Below, in pieces: positions 1-36,048 of a stretch of DNA of 64,000 nt. Position numbers and translations under genes: made by a program. A model generated the notes under the pieces. That model made no database searches, had not been told where the DNA came from, and was given only the letters and a program-made list of their open reading frames with translations. Within the stretch, counting starts at the first letter, position 1; every line of letters starts with the position of its first letter. Origin of the DNA: Phoronis australis (taxonomy: Eukaryota; Phoronida; Phoronidae); the NCBI GenBank assembly GCA_002633005.1, contig NMRA01000218.1:77688-141687 (forward strand), in the 5' to 3' direction.

Positions 1-2739
1 TTAGCCATGATAAAATATAACTTGTTCCAACAGAAAAAAACGCATTGATGTTCTGGACGCCATCACTATGAATCAAATCGATAAAACACATAGATGTTAG
101 TGTCAAGTTTAAAGTTGATGAGCCCGACTTTGGCGTTAGAGACCATTTAAATTCAATTAAATCAATTTTTGTATTTGATGCATCGAAATATACATCGAGT
201 AATGATTCATGAACTTTCACCCGGGTAAAAAATCTACTAATCCGCGTATCCTCCTTGCTTTCTACAATTATAATCGCGGAATACTTTCACTGGTGTCTTC
301 TCGGAATAACCGTGGTACTGTAATAAAACCATCTTCTATTGCCAAGGTTTATTTTGTGGATAAAAAATAGATGTATTTGTTGAAAAGTTAAAATTTCGTG
401 AAATGCTTCGTAGTTTCAATTACGAACAATTAAAAATGATGAAAACAATAATTCACGGAAAAGTTTATTAACAAGAAGAACAAAGTCATTTGTAATAAAT
501 TTTTACTAAAACCCTTCAACTTGAACTTCATTGAAGGCATATAAAATTGCCACTCAGTGTTCAACGACAAGCAAGACCAGAAGGCTTTGTTCTACTTTCG
601 AAATTAAAACACTTGAAGTTAAAAATAATTAGCTAGAGGAATAATATTCAATGACTTCAGGGCTCGGGGACTAATCTTCTTACTGGGAACTTGACTAAAA
701 ACTGACTACTTGCATAGCATACCTCGAGTAACCAACAATTTTATACTCAAAGGACATTAGACGTTGGGTCCAGGATTCTATACGTGGGTGAAGCTATGAT
801 GCAACGTTGTGAATTAGCTATTGCTGTATAGTTGAAATTACAGCGATATTTTAAGGCATTGGTTTGAGTGTCTGTAAAACTGAAATACATGTGCTTTGAT
901 ACTGGAAATGCTTTTGAAGAATTCAATAACTTGGGTTTGTCTATCTCGAAATTTCGCTTTTATTAAAACGTAGGATTGCTACCATGTATATATATGCATA
1001 TAGCAGGACCATGTTCCAATACTTGTAGCTGTGCTTATATCGGAAATTAAGCACATGCGGCTATACGCGAATCAGTTGAGCAAACCCATGCTTGGCAGTG
1101 ATGCTCTGGATATAAACACACCTCATTCATTATTTTTTTCTTAGTTATAAGCTACTTAGTTCGTGGAATGCAGTGAAACTCTTGCATACGATACAAGCTC
1201 TCATAATACGCCGAAACATACTGCATGCATTTAGTTTGTAACTTAATTTTAAACAATATGTTTTCAGTTGAACACTGTTGGCATTTTCCCTAGTTTTATT
1301 GGGGAAATCATTTCCTTCAGAACATTTATTCGTTATTTAAACCTGTTTCAATAAGTAGTTCGCTAGTTTGTGCAACAGTTTGTCACTGAACTTATACTTG
1401 TTATTGCCACGGGTCATATTTTCAAGTGAACCTATCAGACAGTTTTATTAGTTTTGAAACAATTGAAATGCCCTGTAAAACCGAGTTTTGTAGAAATGTT
1501 TCGAACTTTATACGCCTTTACCGAGGAGTATGCGAATAGGCATATGCGCCTATCGAGAAACACTTTTGAAAAAAACCCATTATTTTGGATATACGCGCAT
1601 TAGTGGAGCTTAATACGCACGCACGGTAGTCAGGTTGTTTTTAATAAAATCAAACTTGTGTGCTTCCACTGCCTCGTCTTGGCTTTCAAAAGAATTTTAA
1701 ACATAGCAAAATGTTGGGCAAATTATATATGACAGCTTTCCAAAATAAAATTACTAGGTTGACCCCTGGCTTGGATGTATACTACGTTGGACCCTGGCTT
1801 GGGTGTATTTGCAGCTTCAGAAGAGAAGTGTTCTGCATTTCTACTTCCGAACTGTTTTCGACAAAGTTTACTCAAAATCTGAACAAAACCTCTTGTCATT
1901 ATTTTATTTTTAAACCGTTTGATGCATGAGCTTAAAAGTGGTTAGAATTTTCATTGCTGGTTTCGGCCGACAATTGAAGGTGGCAATATTCCCACCTTCT
2001 GTTAAAAAAACAACATTTGATTTATGCCACTTACCGTAATGCAATAGGCCTCAAATTTTTCCTTAACATCAAATTGGAGATTATTCCATTGTTTCAGAAG
2101 AACTGACAGTTCGTTATTGTTTGAGACCAGGCTCTTCAACTTGGTTTGTCACGGCGTGTTATTTTATGCGCCTGGTATATGGTCCCTGGCTGAAAATAAC
2201 AAACTGTTGTCTTTCCGCAAACCCAACAACCACTTCTCACCTGATTAGAAACAAGTTGTGACAGCCTCCTCGGCTGTGCGGTCGGTTGATCAAGCGACGT
2301 GCATTTTACCAGGCTAGAGAACTAATCTCCACACCCTTTGGCTAACGTACAACTTGCCGCCCGGCCCGAGCGTATATCTGTCTTCTGTGCTGTTTTGTTT
2401 AGTCTTCAAAAGGTAGCGCAACAATCGCAACATAACTTTCATTTTTGGGGAGGTTAATCCGTTTTTGAATTGCTTCTAATAGATTGCACGGCTGAAATGG
2501 TTATATAGAACTCCTATGGACTAAAACGTACCATAAATATTTTGGATTTTCGAATTTTGAGATTCCAATATATGGTTATTATTTACCTCAGGGGCACATG
2601 TAATCCATTTTGCCGCCATTTTAGACTCTGTCCTGGAAGGTCACGCTTTGTGTTTGTAATCCATTTTACACTCGCAGTGCTCAGTGACTAGCCACTGATC
2701 GTACTCTCATGTTTTGTGTTTGTAACCTGGTCTCGTAAA
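1..2739. other. Spacer upstream of SMC3; promoter and 5' UTR region
   Basis: No reading frame here looks like a conserved protein. The SMC3 start at 2740 has the favourable context aaaATG, so the 5' UTR should lie directly upstream or be spliced in from this stretch. I see no convincing TATA box. Around 1755-1810 the words CCCTGGCTTGG(A/G)TGTA occur twice, an imperfect short tandem repeat. Confidence 0.5.
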
Positions 2740-26459
<23,720 letters not shown>

Positions 26460-28100
26460 GTGAATATTGTGTGAGGCAAAGAAGGTATTGGACTTAGCTG
26501 ACAGTGACAATGACAGTGTTTACTGAATAGCAAGGGGAAGGAGTTGATTCCATTTATAGTGATGCATGGTGTGTCTAGGTCATGGTTATGATCTCTGGAT
26601 AGATTTTTGTGCTGTAAAGATGCAATTTCTTTAGCCTGTGTTAGTTCAGCTAAATAATTTCGTTTGCCTTTGTTAGTTCAGCTATTTACTGGAAGCTTAA
26701 GGCATTGTTAGGTCACGATGTTAAAAACGTCCTAGCAGTATAAATTAAGATAGTTACTGGAGATTATCCTCCAATGTCCTCTGTTGGATATCTATGATCA
26801 AGGATTGAGGAGGAAGACTTGTATTGTTCGTCAGTCTTTTGACGTGTAGTTTGTACTATTGATTACCATGAGTGTTTTCTATTTGGTGTTATTATTTAGT
26901 TTTCATCTGGGTTGTATCAGACTGTTGCCTTCTCTGTTCTCCCTTGTTGTTTGTTGTATTGTTGAAAAATGACACCAGGTGGCCTCCATGCTTGTATTCA
27001 CCATCTGTGAATGTACTGATCCCTTCAATGAAGAGATCAGTCTCTTAATGTTGTTACTGTTGCATCATGATGATGAGTTAGTTATTAAAGTTCTGAAGTT
27101 TCAATTATGTTGAAGATGTAGGTGTCCTTGTTCTTTTGTCGTGTCAAGGTTTTAGATTGCAACATAATTGATGTCACTTATAATTGTTGAGAATTATTTT
27201 GGAAAGTTAGTTGAAGTTATTTAAGTAAATATAAGCTGTCATTCATTTTCTGATGAATTGTGAAATTATTATACAGCTGTTTGATTTTTATTTTTAGGTC
27301 TCTAGAAACTGTATGGTCTGTGTTGAGAAAGTAAATTCTATGGATAGGTGTTGCTACTATCTCGTCAGTTCGTGTTTTTGTAACTCTAAATATTTTTATG
27401 AAAGTGCTTTTATTGTATTTTTGTTATACTAATCAATTGAAGTATTGCTTTCAAATTCAGTCATTAAGTAAGTTATGAGTTGATGCAACCCTTTAATTAG
27501 GTGCGGTAAGCGGTTAATTGTTCAAATGCAGATGTCTTGTCTTGTTCTTTTTATGAAGTGTTTGTAAACGGACACAGAGTGGGCTTAAGACTGTTGGAGC
27601 AAGTGGGGGGTTTAGTGTCAACTTTAAGTAGCAGTGGTAGTAGTACAGCCTCTCCAAATAGATCCTATTAGAGTGTTTGGGGTCTGGAAAATTTACCCTG
27701 TCAAAAAGGAGAACCAAGGAAATTTGGACCCTTTAACCCAAGTTTGTGTTTCATGTCAGTATTGCGATGAAGGAACCCTTGAACACATTGGTACATGCAT
27801 GCTGAGATTTTTTAGTATGGTATAGTGTATCCCTACAATGTAGGCTTCGAATTCTTGTGGAAACAACTATTTTGGTCAAGTAATGGTATTCTTTGCCACA
27901 TTTGTGTTGTTTAATACATTTAAATATCATCAAAAGCACCAAATAAAAATACTGTTGCATTTTATATGTTTACATTTTTCTGCTGTACACATGTTCAGGT
28001 TGTTCATTCCTTGTTGTTCGTAGTCACATGTTTAGATAGAAAAAGCATTCTTTAGTGTTCTGTTATTTTGTACATAGGAGGAATAAAATATTTCTAAATA
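26460..28100 (+). other. SMC3: SMC3 3' UTR
   Basis: This 1.6-kb AU-rich stretch after the stop has no conserved frame. A first weak poly(A)-like AATAAA lies at about 27941, and the likely end signal is at 28082. I cannot tell whether it is spliced. Confidence 0.6.
28082..28087 (+). terminator. SMC3: Poly(A) signal AATAAA of SMC3
   Basis: A canonical AATAAA followed 15-35 bp later by a GT/T-rich stretch (TGTTTTTGCTTTTGGTTTT), the usual downstream element of an animal cleavage site. Confidence 0.7.
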
Positions 28101-28828
28101 ATGTTTTTGCTTTTGGTTTTATTCACTGCATTGTAACAATCAACACTGCATTGCAAGGGTACAAAAACAAGGAAGCAAAAACATCTTTCTGGCAGATCTA
28201 GGATGTCGTACATAAAGGGGGAGGGGGGAGGGGAGATATCTCAACCTTAGGATGAAACTAATTGGCAGCTTGGCAACATTTTTCACTGTACCAGGAGAGA
28301 TGGGGATGGGCCGGATGGGGATACGGGCTACCTCCCTAAATCTGCTTGTGACTTTGATTTTGAGAGCAAATTAATTTTAGTTGGGATGAAGTTTTGGATT
28401 ATGCAAATTATCTGAATTGTATTGTTGAAGCCTACATAGTTTTAAAACCAGTTGTTGGCACACATCCATGATGTACCTTAGGTAATATTCATTTTTAGCT
28501 GTCTGCTCATCACCATTAGGAGCTTATTCACCATAATTATTTATTCCACTTCTATCAGATGATGTCTTGCTTTTTCCATTAGTGTTTTAGACCAAAAACC
28601 TCTAGACTGAAACTTCCGCGAGTTTGACCATATATTAAAGGTTTGAAAATCGAGATTGGTTTGCTGTGCGTGAACTTGGAATTGAAGTTACAGTTAAGGC
28701 AATCGGGTGCAGTGATTTTTTTGTTCAGTGTTAAGAATTTTTGAAATTAATGGCCTCACGATCACCTATTTTATCATTTACCGTAACTTGTGTCACAGAA
28801 TCGGAGGAATATGTGAATGATTGAATCA

Positions 28829-29400
28829 GGGCTGTTCCAGGGAGTGAGTAAAATCTGTATGTGAGGGGGGGGGAAGGCACCTTTTTTCGCACCCACCACC
28901 CATATTTTTCATTTATTTCTTCAGCCTACCACCCGTAATTTTTTACAAGTTTGAAATGCAACCACCCGTAATTTTTTTTTTGTGGTTGACTGCACAGGCG
29001 CTTGAGTTTATCTGTTCCTCCAGTCACCACTAACGTCAAATTACTAAGAAAACATATGTTTCTTATATATGGTTATTAGCCATTGAGAAATTCGAGCACC
29101 TGTGGTTAACTGGTGTTATGGGCATGCCAATGAGGAGATCGGAGGGAGTGAAAAAGTCGGAGCTTTTTGCAAGTTGCATTTTTGTTTCAGTTTTTGATTC
29201 TGTGTGGATTGTTTATAAAATTTACCGTAATTTACCCACCATCAAACATTTATGGCCCAATGAAACAACAACGACCTGTAAATTTAAATTTTTTTGAAGT
29301 ACGACCACCAGCCATTTTGAATTTAAATCAAACGCAACCACCCATAAATTTTTATTTCGGCCTTCCCCCCCCTCCCACACAGATTTTGCTGGAACAGCCC
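28829..29400. mobile_element. MITE family A, copy 2 (full length, 572 bp)
   Basis: The ends GGGCTGTTCCAG and CTGGAACAGCCC are perfect inverted repeats, and the inversion continues with mismatches for about 40 bp into AAAATCTGTATG...GGAAGGCA. It is flanked by TCA on both sides (28826-28828, 29401-29403). It lies between SMC3 and the TRIM-NHL gene. The open frames within it are not conserved proteins. Confidence 0.9.
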
Positions 29401-29403
29401 TCA

Positions 29404-31390
29404 CTTTTTTGTTTAGTTGGTGAACAAGATCGCCAATAACTGAAAAAAGTTTGGCTAAAATTTACATTATTTTAATAGCATGAAATTTGATTTAGTGCAC
29501 TGGAAATTTTTATCAACGTGAACGTGATTAATTAATTAAACTTGTCAAGTTTCCTCGTGTATTAATTCCAAGTCCATCCATACGCGAGGATCTTCCATGT
29601 TCAAACGCACAGCACTTTTAACGGTAGAACGGACCAACAGGGTGCGCTGCTGTTCACTTCCGCAAATCACGCTTGAAGAATCTGCAGCCGTAAAAATACT
29701 GTACAAGGAGTGAGACTCTATTTTTGAAACACATAATATATATCACGTGTAAGTTAGGTGTTTAAAATTTCAAAAATTGATCAAGAATTACGAACTTTAT
29801 TGCATGTTGCTTCCTAGTCGGTAAACAAACACTGTTTGAGCTAAGTATTGGCTAGTTGCTTACCGCCTAGTATCGGCCTATCCCGGGCACTTGTTACCCT
29901 TGCCCTTGGTTAGCTGATTCACACCGATAGCCCTCACGTGCATTTTACCAACCGACTTAGCTTCGGGAGCCGAATATTAATTTTTGAGTGATAATTAGAC
30001 TGAAAACCAAAGAGCTAAGATTATCTCAAACTTTATCACGCTAAACATTCTCCAATTTGGGACAGGCTAACGGGCTGCCCAGACTCCAGAGTTCAAAATT
30101 ATGTTTTGTATTTATGTAAGATTATTGTCATTACATTACCACGTTTTTAAGTCAAAGTTTCTATTTTAAAAAGGTTTATTCATAGCAAAATAACTCCCCT
30201 TGGGCTATTTTAATGAAACCCTTGATGTAAATGAAAACTTGACAATTCGTCAAAAACGCTGTTAAATAATTGCCTTTTAAACTTCCTTTTTAGATGTTCT
30301 AGAAGCTGTTATCCTTTACTCCTGCAATTAAGTTAAGATTCAATCCTTTTTCTAGTGCAATTACTTGGCCATGTGCTAAAAATTATCCTTTGTCAGCCAA
30401 ACTCTTTTTGCTGTTTTGGCCTATTAACAGAAATTAAAAACGACTCGCATCCAGTTCACTCACTCTGTAACCCTCGACAACCCTCAAAAGTTTAGTGGAA
30501 AATTTGAAAACTCCTTTCAAAGTCTGCTAAACAGGCAAGCTTGACCTTCACTTTTAGCCAATTGCACGGCAACTGTGGGAAAAGACTACCCACCTAGGAC
30601 CATAATCATTACGTAAAATTGTCGTGAGGACTTGACTGGGACCTCAGGGGTCTCACACTTCACTGATTTATCCACATTATTTTGAAAACGCTTTAACTGG
30701 TCATGCATTGTGTGTCATAAAACAGATAAGCATACCTGCAGCTGACGCAGCAATTAGAACTACTCTCATTTATCACAGTTGAACTGTGGTTTTCTGTTGA
30801 CCTCATACCGTCCGGAGTTGCACCATATACCAACTCCGGACGGTCTCTCACGACGATTTATCGTTGTGTGTCCCATTTGACAATATAAGGAGTACGAGTT
30901 CTTAGTTAATTCCAGCCTTCAACTAGGAAGATTGATGCCAATGATGCATTGGTTGAAGTCATCAAAATGCTTTAGTATTCTTTTAACAGCTGAAGGCTAA
31001 GGTTGCTACTTGTTTTGTTTAGCCAGGTAACCCTTTATTCACTTACTTTTAAAGTAAAAAAACTGAAAGGGAGATAATTGCATTTTCATATCCAACCTAT
31101 TATTCACAGGTAACTGCTTCCATACATTTTGTTTAGTATGTTTTTTCAATCAAAAATTAAATCAGTTGAACATTCCCAGTATAGGGCCATCACCTGGAGG
31201 GCTGATGCCCGATAGGCGAAGCAGGTAAAAGTTGAATAAACAGGTCCCTCTACAATATGGCTGCCAGGAACCAGTTTTCTGAATAACATGCTGGTTCGCG
31301 GCAGCCATTTTGCTAAGCACAAAAGTTTAAGCACTCTGATTGAATGCTTCTGATAACTATCAGTTAGATCAATATTTATTTCTATTACAG
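29404..31390 (+). other. Spacer and 5' region of the TRIM-NHL gene
   Basis: No recognisable coding sequence. An AG acceptor at 31389-31390 (TTTCTATTACAG) lies four bases before the TRIM start codon, so a non-coding first exon should be located upstream in this stretch. A perfect 14-bp hairpin lies at 30807-30844. Confidence 0.5.
30807..30844. repeat. Perfect 14-bp inverted repeat with 10-bp loop
   Basis: ACCGTCCGGAGTTG at 30807-30820 and its exact reverse complement at 30831-30844, around CACCATATAC. It is GC- and CpG-rich in AT-rich surroundings and lies 0.55 kb upstream of the TRIM coding exon. Confidence 0.85.
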
Positions 31391-31394
31391 GATC

Positions 31395-33491
31395 ATGAGT
31401 GGCAGCCCAAACCTTCATTCTGCATGTGACCTCATTCGACAGCAGTACCTCTGCTGCCCTGCATGCTGTGACGTGCTGAAGAACCCACGTACCCTGCCGA
31501 CATGTGGCCATACTGCTTGTCTCGAGTGTCTGGTGCTACCTCATGAGGTCCCAGCAGAGATACTGTGCCCATCGTGTGGCATCAACAGCGGCCTGACTGG
31601 CTTTGATGCACTTCATCTGTCCGTGGATGATGAAGTCTCACAACTGCTTACCATACTAGATGCTGTTCAAGTGATGATGCCTGCATGCTCCATGTGTCAC
31701 GCAAAGGCCTCTGTGTGGTGTGCTGAGTGTGAAGATGTTATGTGTTCTCAAGGATGCACCGAGTTACATGCAAGATTTTACCCAAAGCACAAAGTGTCCA
31801 CTTTGATTAGTTCTAAGGAAACTAATAGTCGATGCTGTAACTGTGATGCATCAAGAGAATACCACTGTATGGAGTGTGACGAGATGTTATGCAGCATTTG
31901 TGTGCAAGTTCATAACAAGCTGGGAATGAACAGAGGTCACAAGATTAGCAGGTTATCATCTGGAAAGGACATTGGACTTACGGTGAATTACTTTGTGCCG
32001 TGTGCAAAGGGTTGTGAGAAAGGCATCAGGATGTTTTGTGATGACTGTAGCATGTTGTTTTGTGAAACCTGCTTCGCTAATGAACACTGTGGACATGGTG
32101 TGCAGAAACTGGCCAATAAAGAAGAGGAAGTGCTTCGAAATCTTGAACATCAACAAGCGTCACACAGAACGTTGCACAGCGAAGCATTGGCTTGTAGAAG
32201 AGTTTTGGACAGTTACAACGAGAGTGTATTGGAACAATTTTCTGCATTTTCTTTTGAAGTGAAACGCAGTGTTCAGAAAATAAAACGCTGCTTGCAAGAA
32301 ATTGAACATTCCATGTTGGAGGGTGCTAGAGAAGTTCTAAAAATAGAACAGATTGAGCAGGATAGGAGAACTGTTGAGGATTATGTCAACACAACAAACC
32401 AGTCTCTGACCCTGATTTCACAGATGCTCGCTTGCTCATCTTCCAAGCAAATGTTGCCATTGATTGTTTTTGTGAATAACAAGTTATCGCAGCTTCAACA
32501 TGGTCCAGTAATTGATACCAACACTGGTCGACTGGTACAGGTAAATCTTGATCTTCCTGTCAGTGACCTCAAGTCGTCCTTGAAAAAAGAACTTGGTGCT
32601 ATGAAAATCAGAGAAACTTCTTGGGTAACCCCTCAGACGAATTCATCTGGGACTTTGAGTGAATTAGCAGATGAAGCTGATGTGATTCAGTGTGAATTGA
32701 TGACAAGCAAACAGGATTTGAATGCTCCTTGGATATCAGGAATAGCTTGCAGCAAGGATGGACACCTGTTTGCTGTTGATAGAAACAACAAGAAGGTGAA
32801 AAATATCAGTGCTAATATAAAACTCATGTCCGAGTTTCACAACAACTTGTTGAATCCTTTCGATGTTGCACTATATGGTGACAACTTGTTGGCAGTTACG
32901 GACACCAAAGGCTGTTCTGTACAGATTTATGATCATGATGGGGTAGAAATTGATAACAACTTGACCTGCCCCAGAGCGCCATCTGGTATTGCCAGCAGTG
33001 GCAGGGAGTTGGTAATATGTGATGCTGGCAACCAACTGATACATTTCAGTAATGATGAAATGGATGGTTTTGATCTAGAGTGTCAGGAGAGTGGTAAACT
33101 GAGTACTGATTACAAGCTATGCCATGTGGCTGTTAATAAGAACATTGTTGCCGTCTGTTCTAACAACCAACACTGCATTCAGGTATACAGTAGTAAAGGC
33201 AGGTTGTTAAGAACTCTTGGTTGCTATGGTAACAACTTAGGTGAGCTGGCCAGTCCAAGAGGCGTTGCTATAGATAACTATGGAAATGTACTTGTGGCTG
33301 ATACTCTCAACCATAGGATACAGGCTTTCATGCCGGATGGAAGGTCTAAAGTCGTAGCTTCTGCCACAAACTCCATAACTAATCCTCATGCTTTGACATT
33401 AGATCAGCAGGGACATCTGTTAGTGTCTCATGGCAGGAAGTATGGACATGTGCAGTATATAAGCAGACTGAAATACTTGAAGGAAAAGTGA
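31395..33491 (+). CDS. TRIM-NHL protein with RING, three B-box-like fingers and NHL repeats
   Basis: One uninterrupted 698-codon exon. The RING finger at about 20-61 has C21-x2-C24, C37-x-H39, C42-x2-C45 and C58-x2-C61, the pattern of E3 ubiquitin ligases. Three B-box-like zinc modules follow: 98-132 (C98, C101, C109, C112, C117, H125), 147-182 (C147, C150, C158, C161, C166, C169, H173, H182) and 203-234 (C203, C207, C215, C218, C223, C226, H231, H234). A coiled coil spans about 240-350. From about 450 to 690 there are roughly six NHL-type blades, for example LASPRGVAIDNYGNVLVADT and NHRIQAF. TRIM2/3/32/71 relatives act as E3 ligases or RNA-binding repressors; which one this is cannot be told. 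A splice acceptor sits just before the ATG, so the 5' UTR is spliced. No canonical poly(A) signal follows within 200 bp. Confidence 0.9.
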   Translation: MSGSPNLHSACDLIRQQYLCCPACCDVLKNPRTLPTCGHTACLECLVLPHEVPAEILCPSCGINSGLTGFDALHLSVDDEVSQLLTILDAVQVMMPACSMCHAKASVWCAECEDVMCSQGCTELHARFYPKHKVSTLISSKETNSRCCNCDASREYHCMECDEMLCSICVQVHNKLGMNRGHKISRLSSGKDIGLTVNYFVPCAKGCEKGIRMFCDDCSMLFCETCFANEHCGHGVQKLANKEEEVLRNLEHQQASHRTLHSEALACRRVLDSYNESVLEQFSAFSFEVKRSVQKIKRCLQEIEHSMLEGAREVLKIEQIEQDRRTVEDYVNTTNQSLTLISQMLACSSSKQMLPLIVFVNNKLSQLQHGPVIDTNTGRLVQVNLDLPVSDLKSSLKKELGAMKIRETSWVTPQTNSSGTLSELADEADVIQCELMTSKQDLNAPWISGIACSKDGHLFAVDRNNKKVKNISANIKLMSEFHNNLLNPFDVALYGDNLLAVTDTKGCSVQIYDHDGVEIDNNLTCPRAPSGIASSGRELVICDAGNQLIHFSNDEMDGFDLECQESGKLSTDYKLCHVAVNKNIVAVCSNNQHCIQVYSSKGRLLRTLGCYGNNLGELASPRGVAIDNYGNVLVADTLNHRIQAFMPDGRSKVVASATNSITNPHALTLDQQGHLLVSHGRKYGHVQYISRLKYLKEK

Positions 33492-33704
33492 ATAAGTTGA
33501 AGCTTTGGTGGAAAATACCGTTTTGCTTTTCGTTATTAACAGATGTTAGGTGCTTCCAAAGGAAATAATTCTCAATTTATTTGAAATTATGACTAGGTTG
33601 GAGTGCTGGAAAACTCATTTCACAACAAAGAACCTCAATATTTTCAAACATATATTGTTTGTTTTTCATAGAGACATTATTTTCTTAGAAAAAAAAGTGA
33701 TTTA

Positions 33705-34273
33705 GGGCTGTTCCAGTAAAATCTGTATGGGAGGGGGTGGAAGGCACCTTTTTTTCGCACCCACCACCCATATTTTTCATTTATTTCTTCAGCCTACCAC
33801 CCGTAATTTTTTATAAGTTTGAAATGCAACCACCCGTAATTTTTTTTTGTTCTTGTGGTTGACTGCACAGGCGCTTGAGTTTGTCTGTTCCTCCATCACC
33901 ACTAACGTCATTCATTACTAAGAAAACATGATTCTTATATATGGTTATTAGCCATCGAGAAATTCGAGCGCCTGTGGTTGACTGGTGTTATGGGCATGCT
34001 GATGGGGAGATCGGAGGGAGTGAAAAAGTTGGAGCTTTTTGCAAGTTGCATTTTTGTTTCAGTTTTTGATTCTGTGCGGATTGTTTATAAAATTTACTAA
34101 AATTACCCACCATCAAACATTTATGGCCCAATGAAACAACAACAACCTGTAAATTTTTATTTTTTTGAAGTACGACCACCAGCCATTTTGAATTTAAATC
34201 AAACGCAACCGCACATAAATTTTTATTTCAGTTGCCTTCCCCCCCTCCCACACAGACTTTGCTGGAACAGCCC
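33705..34273. mobile_element. MITE family A, copy 3 (569 bp)
   Basis: GGGCTGTTCCAGTAAAATCT at the left and its inverted partner ending CTGGAACAGCCC at the right, TTA on both sides (33702-33704, 34274-34276). The inverted repeat is about 40 bp. It lies 214 bp after the TRIM stop codon and might be part of its 3' UTR. Confidence 0.9.
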
Positions 34274-34610
34274 TTAAAAGCTTCATTAACAACTGCATAC
34301 ATTTCCACAATATATTGCAATAGACAGCTTGTGGGTGTCCAGACTTAGCAGACAAAATTGTTGTATCACCTTGTATCACCCTGCACGTGAGAAACCAGTA
34401 TGAAGTGGTACAAACTTCTTGATATGAAGTACCAGGTTATCACTATTATGCCAAGGGGTCCACCTTGCTCCATATTTTGGAAAAGTTCAAAAACGCATTT
34501 CGTACCCTAGCAATTTAAAAAGTGAAAATACACTTTCGACTCAAGCTTTACTCTGATATATTATTATTCTACTATTTGACATATGTATAGTTAGTTAGCA
34601 GTGATACAAG

Positions 34611-34771
34611 GTAAAATGTAACAATTTTGTAAAATGTAACAACTGTTACATTTTACGAAAATTTTTCGTTGGTAAGCCTCTCTTTAAATGTAACAAGTTG
34701 TTACATTTTACGTAATCGTTACATTTTACCTGGAATGTGCATGCCAGAAATGTGCCCTTGTTACATTTTAC
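34611..34771. repeat. Cluster of a 12-bp word in both orientations
   Basis: GTAAAATGTAAC occurs at 34611-34622 (its final C at 34622) and 34629-34640. Its reverse complement GTTACATTTTAC occurs at 34645-34656, 34700-34711, 34718-34729 and 34760-34771, and a partial AAATGTAAC at about 34686. Adjacent opposite copies can form hairpins. It is either a binding-site cluster or the remnant of a terminal-repeat array. Confidence 0.8.
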
Positions 34772-35424
34772 GAAAGCAATGTCATATCACAAAGTAAATG
34801 ACCAAAATCACGAGCAAGTGGTATCCGACACGGACGGGGGTACTCGTGTACTTTTGGACGAGGGGATGATGTCCGAAAATGTGGATACCTACCCATTTTG
34901 AGTGTAGGATGGGACAAAAAAGTGACCCATTTAGAGAGTAGTTTTGTGTAAAAATTACATTTTTGCACTGTTCTGTCCCAGAAATACACAAAAGACACCC
35001 TTTCGCCTGCGGTCCCTGGCTCTAGACTGTATCGCAACAAATACAGTAAAACGTGCATTAGTCGGATGCAACCGGACAGACATTTTATTCGAGTATGGTG
35101 AAATCTGTACAAAATAAAACAACTGTAATGCCAAACTGTGTCCAAGTTAAGTGAAAGTCTGACTTATGTATGTCCAACTTATGTGACTTTACTGTACATC
35201 AATACCTGAACGCTTTATTAAAGCGTCTGTCAATTGAAGCACTCAATGATTGAATGGTATCACAAATTTCTATTATACAAGAGCTAGGAGAACGCCACTG
35301 ACTATAAGTCTGTTTAAGAGTGCATGCTTGGATGCACAGAAAAATTCCACGTAACAGCTTATAATGTGCACCATAACACAATTACATATAAATTACAACA
35401 TGAGAATTCAAATGAAAGTAATGA

Positions 35425-35430
35425 TTTATT
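35425..35430 (-). terminator. Candidate poly(A) signal of the armadillo-SPRY gene
   Basis: Plus-strand TTTATT is AATAAA on the minus strand, about 620 nt beyond the stop codon at 36049. A further AATAAA on the minus strand lies at 35214-35219. The choice between them is open. Positions 34772-36048 otherwise show no gene. Confidence 0.4.
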
Positions 35431-36048
35431 GAATGTATTATCTTGCATAAGTTACACTTTGGGCCTATGGCCAGATGTATATATATTTCAATAAAGAATA
35501 ATTCTTGAAAACGCAACAACCATTGGCCACAGTAATGTCAAAATCAAAAAAATCACTGCAATCACATTGCCAGTCACGTTCATGAATACTTTTTAAAAAG
35601 ACACTGATCTGATTCATCCTGAAACCACACTAACTTGCACAAATCAAAAGATGCTTTTAGAATTAAGTGAAACATTTGTATTTAATTACAAATTGGAAAG
35701 TGATTGATTCAGAAGTAAACGATAATTTTTACTCAGAAAACAATTTTACAATTCTCCTATAAGCTGCCTTAGTCTTTCACAAATCAGTTACAAAAAAACT
35801 CCACTCTTCGAGCAAACACATAATAAATAAATATAATAAATAAAAATTGTTAAATAGCATTTTTGAGCTTCACCACAAGGTAGTCAATTTAATACAATAG
35901 TAAATTTGCCTAAGTCTGTTCCAAAATAACCAAGAGGTACAGTGAAATCTGACTTACTTGAAGGGCTGATAGCACAAATTTGAACAACAGCACCTTAGAA
36001 CTTTGTCAGAGTAAAGGGAATATTCGCCTTGCATTACATATTTGTGAC

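Noticed and set aside
29167-29439. Proline-rich 90-codon frame
   Set aside because: It lies within MITE family A and is not conserved as a frame in the other copies.
31146-31511. 121-codon minus-strand frame
   Set aside because: It overlaps the TRIM-NHL start antisense and has no family features.
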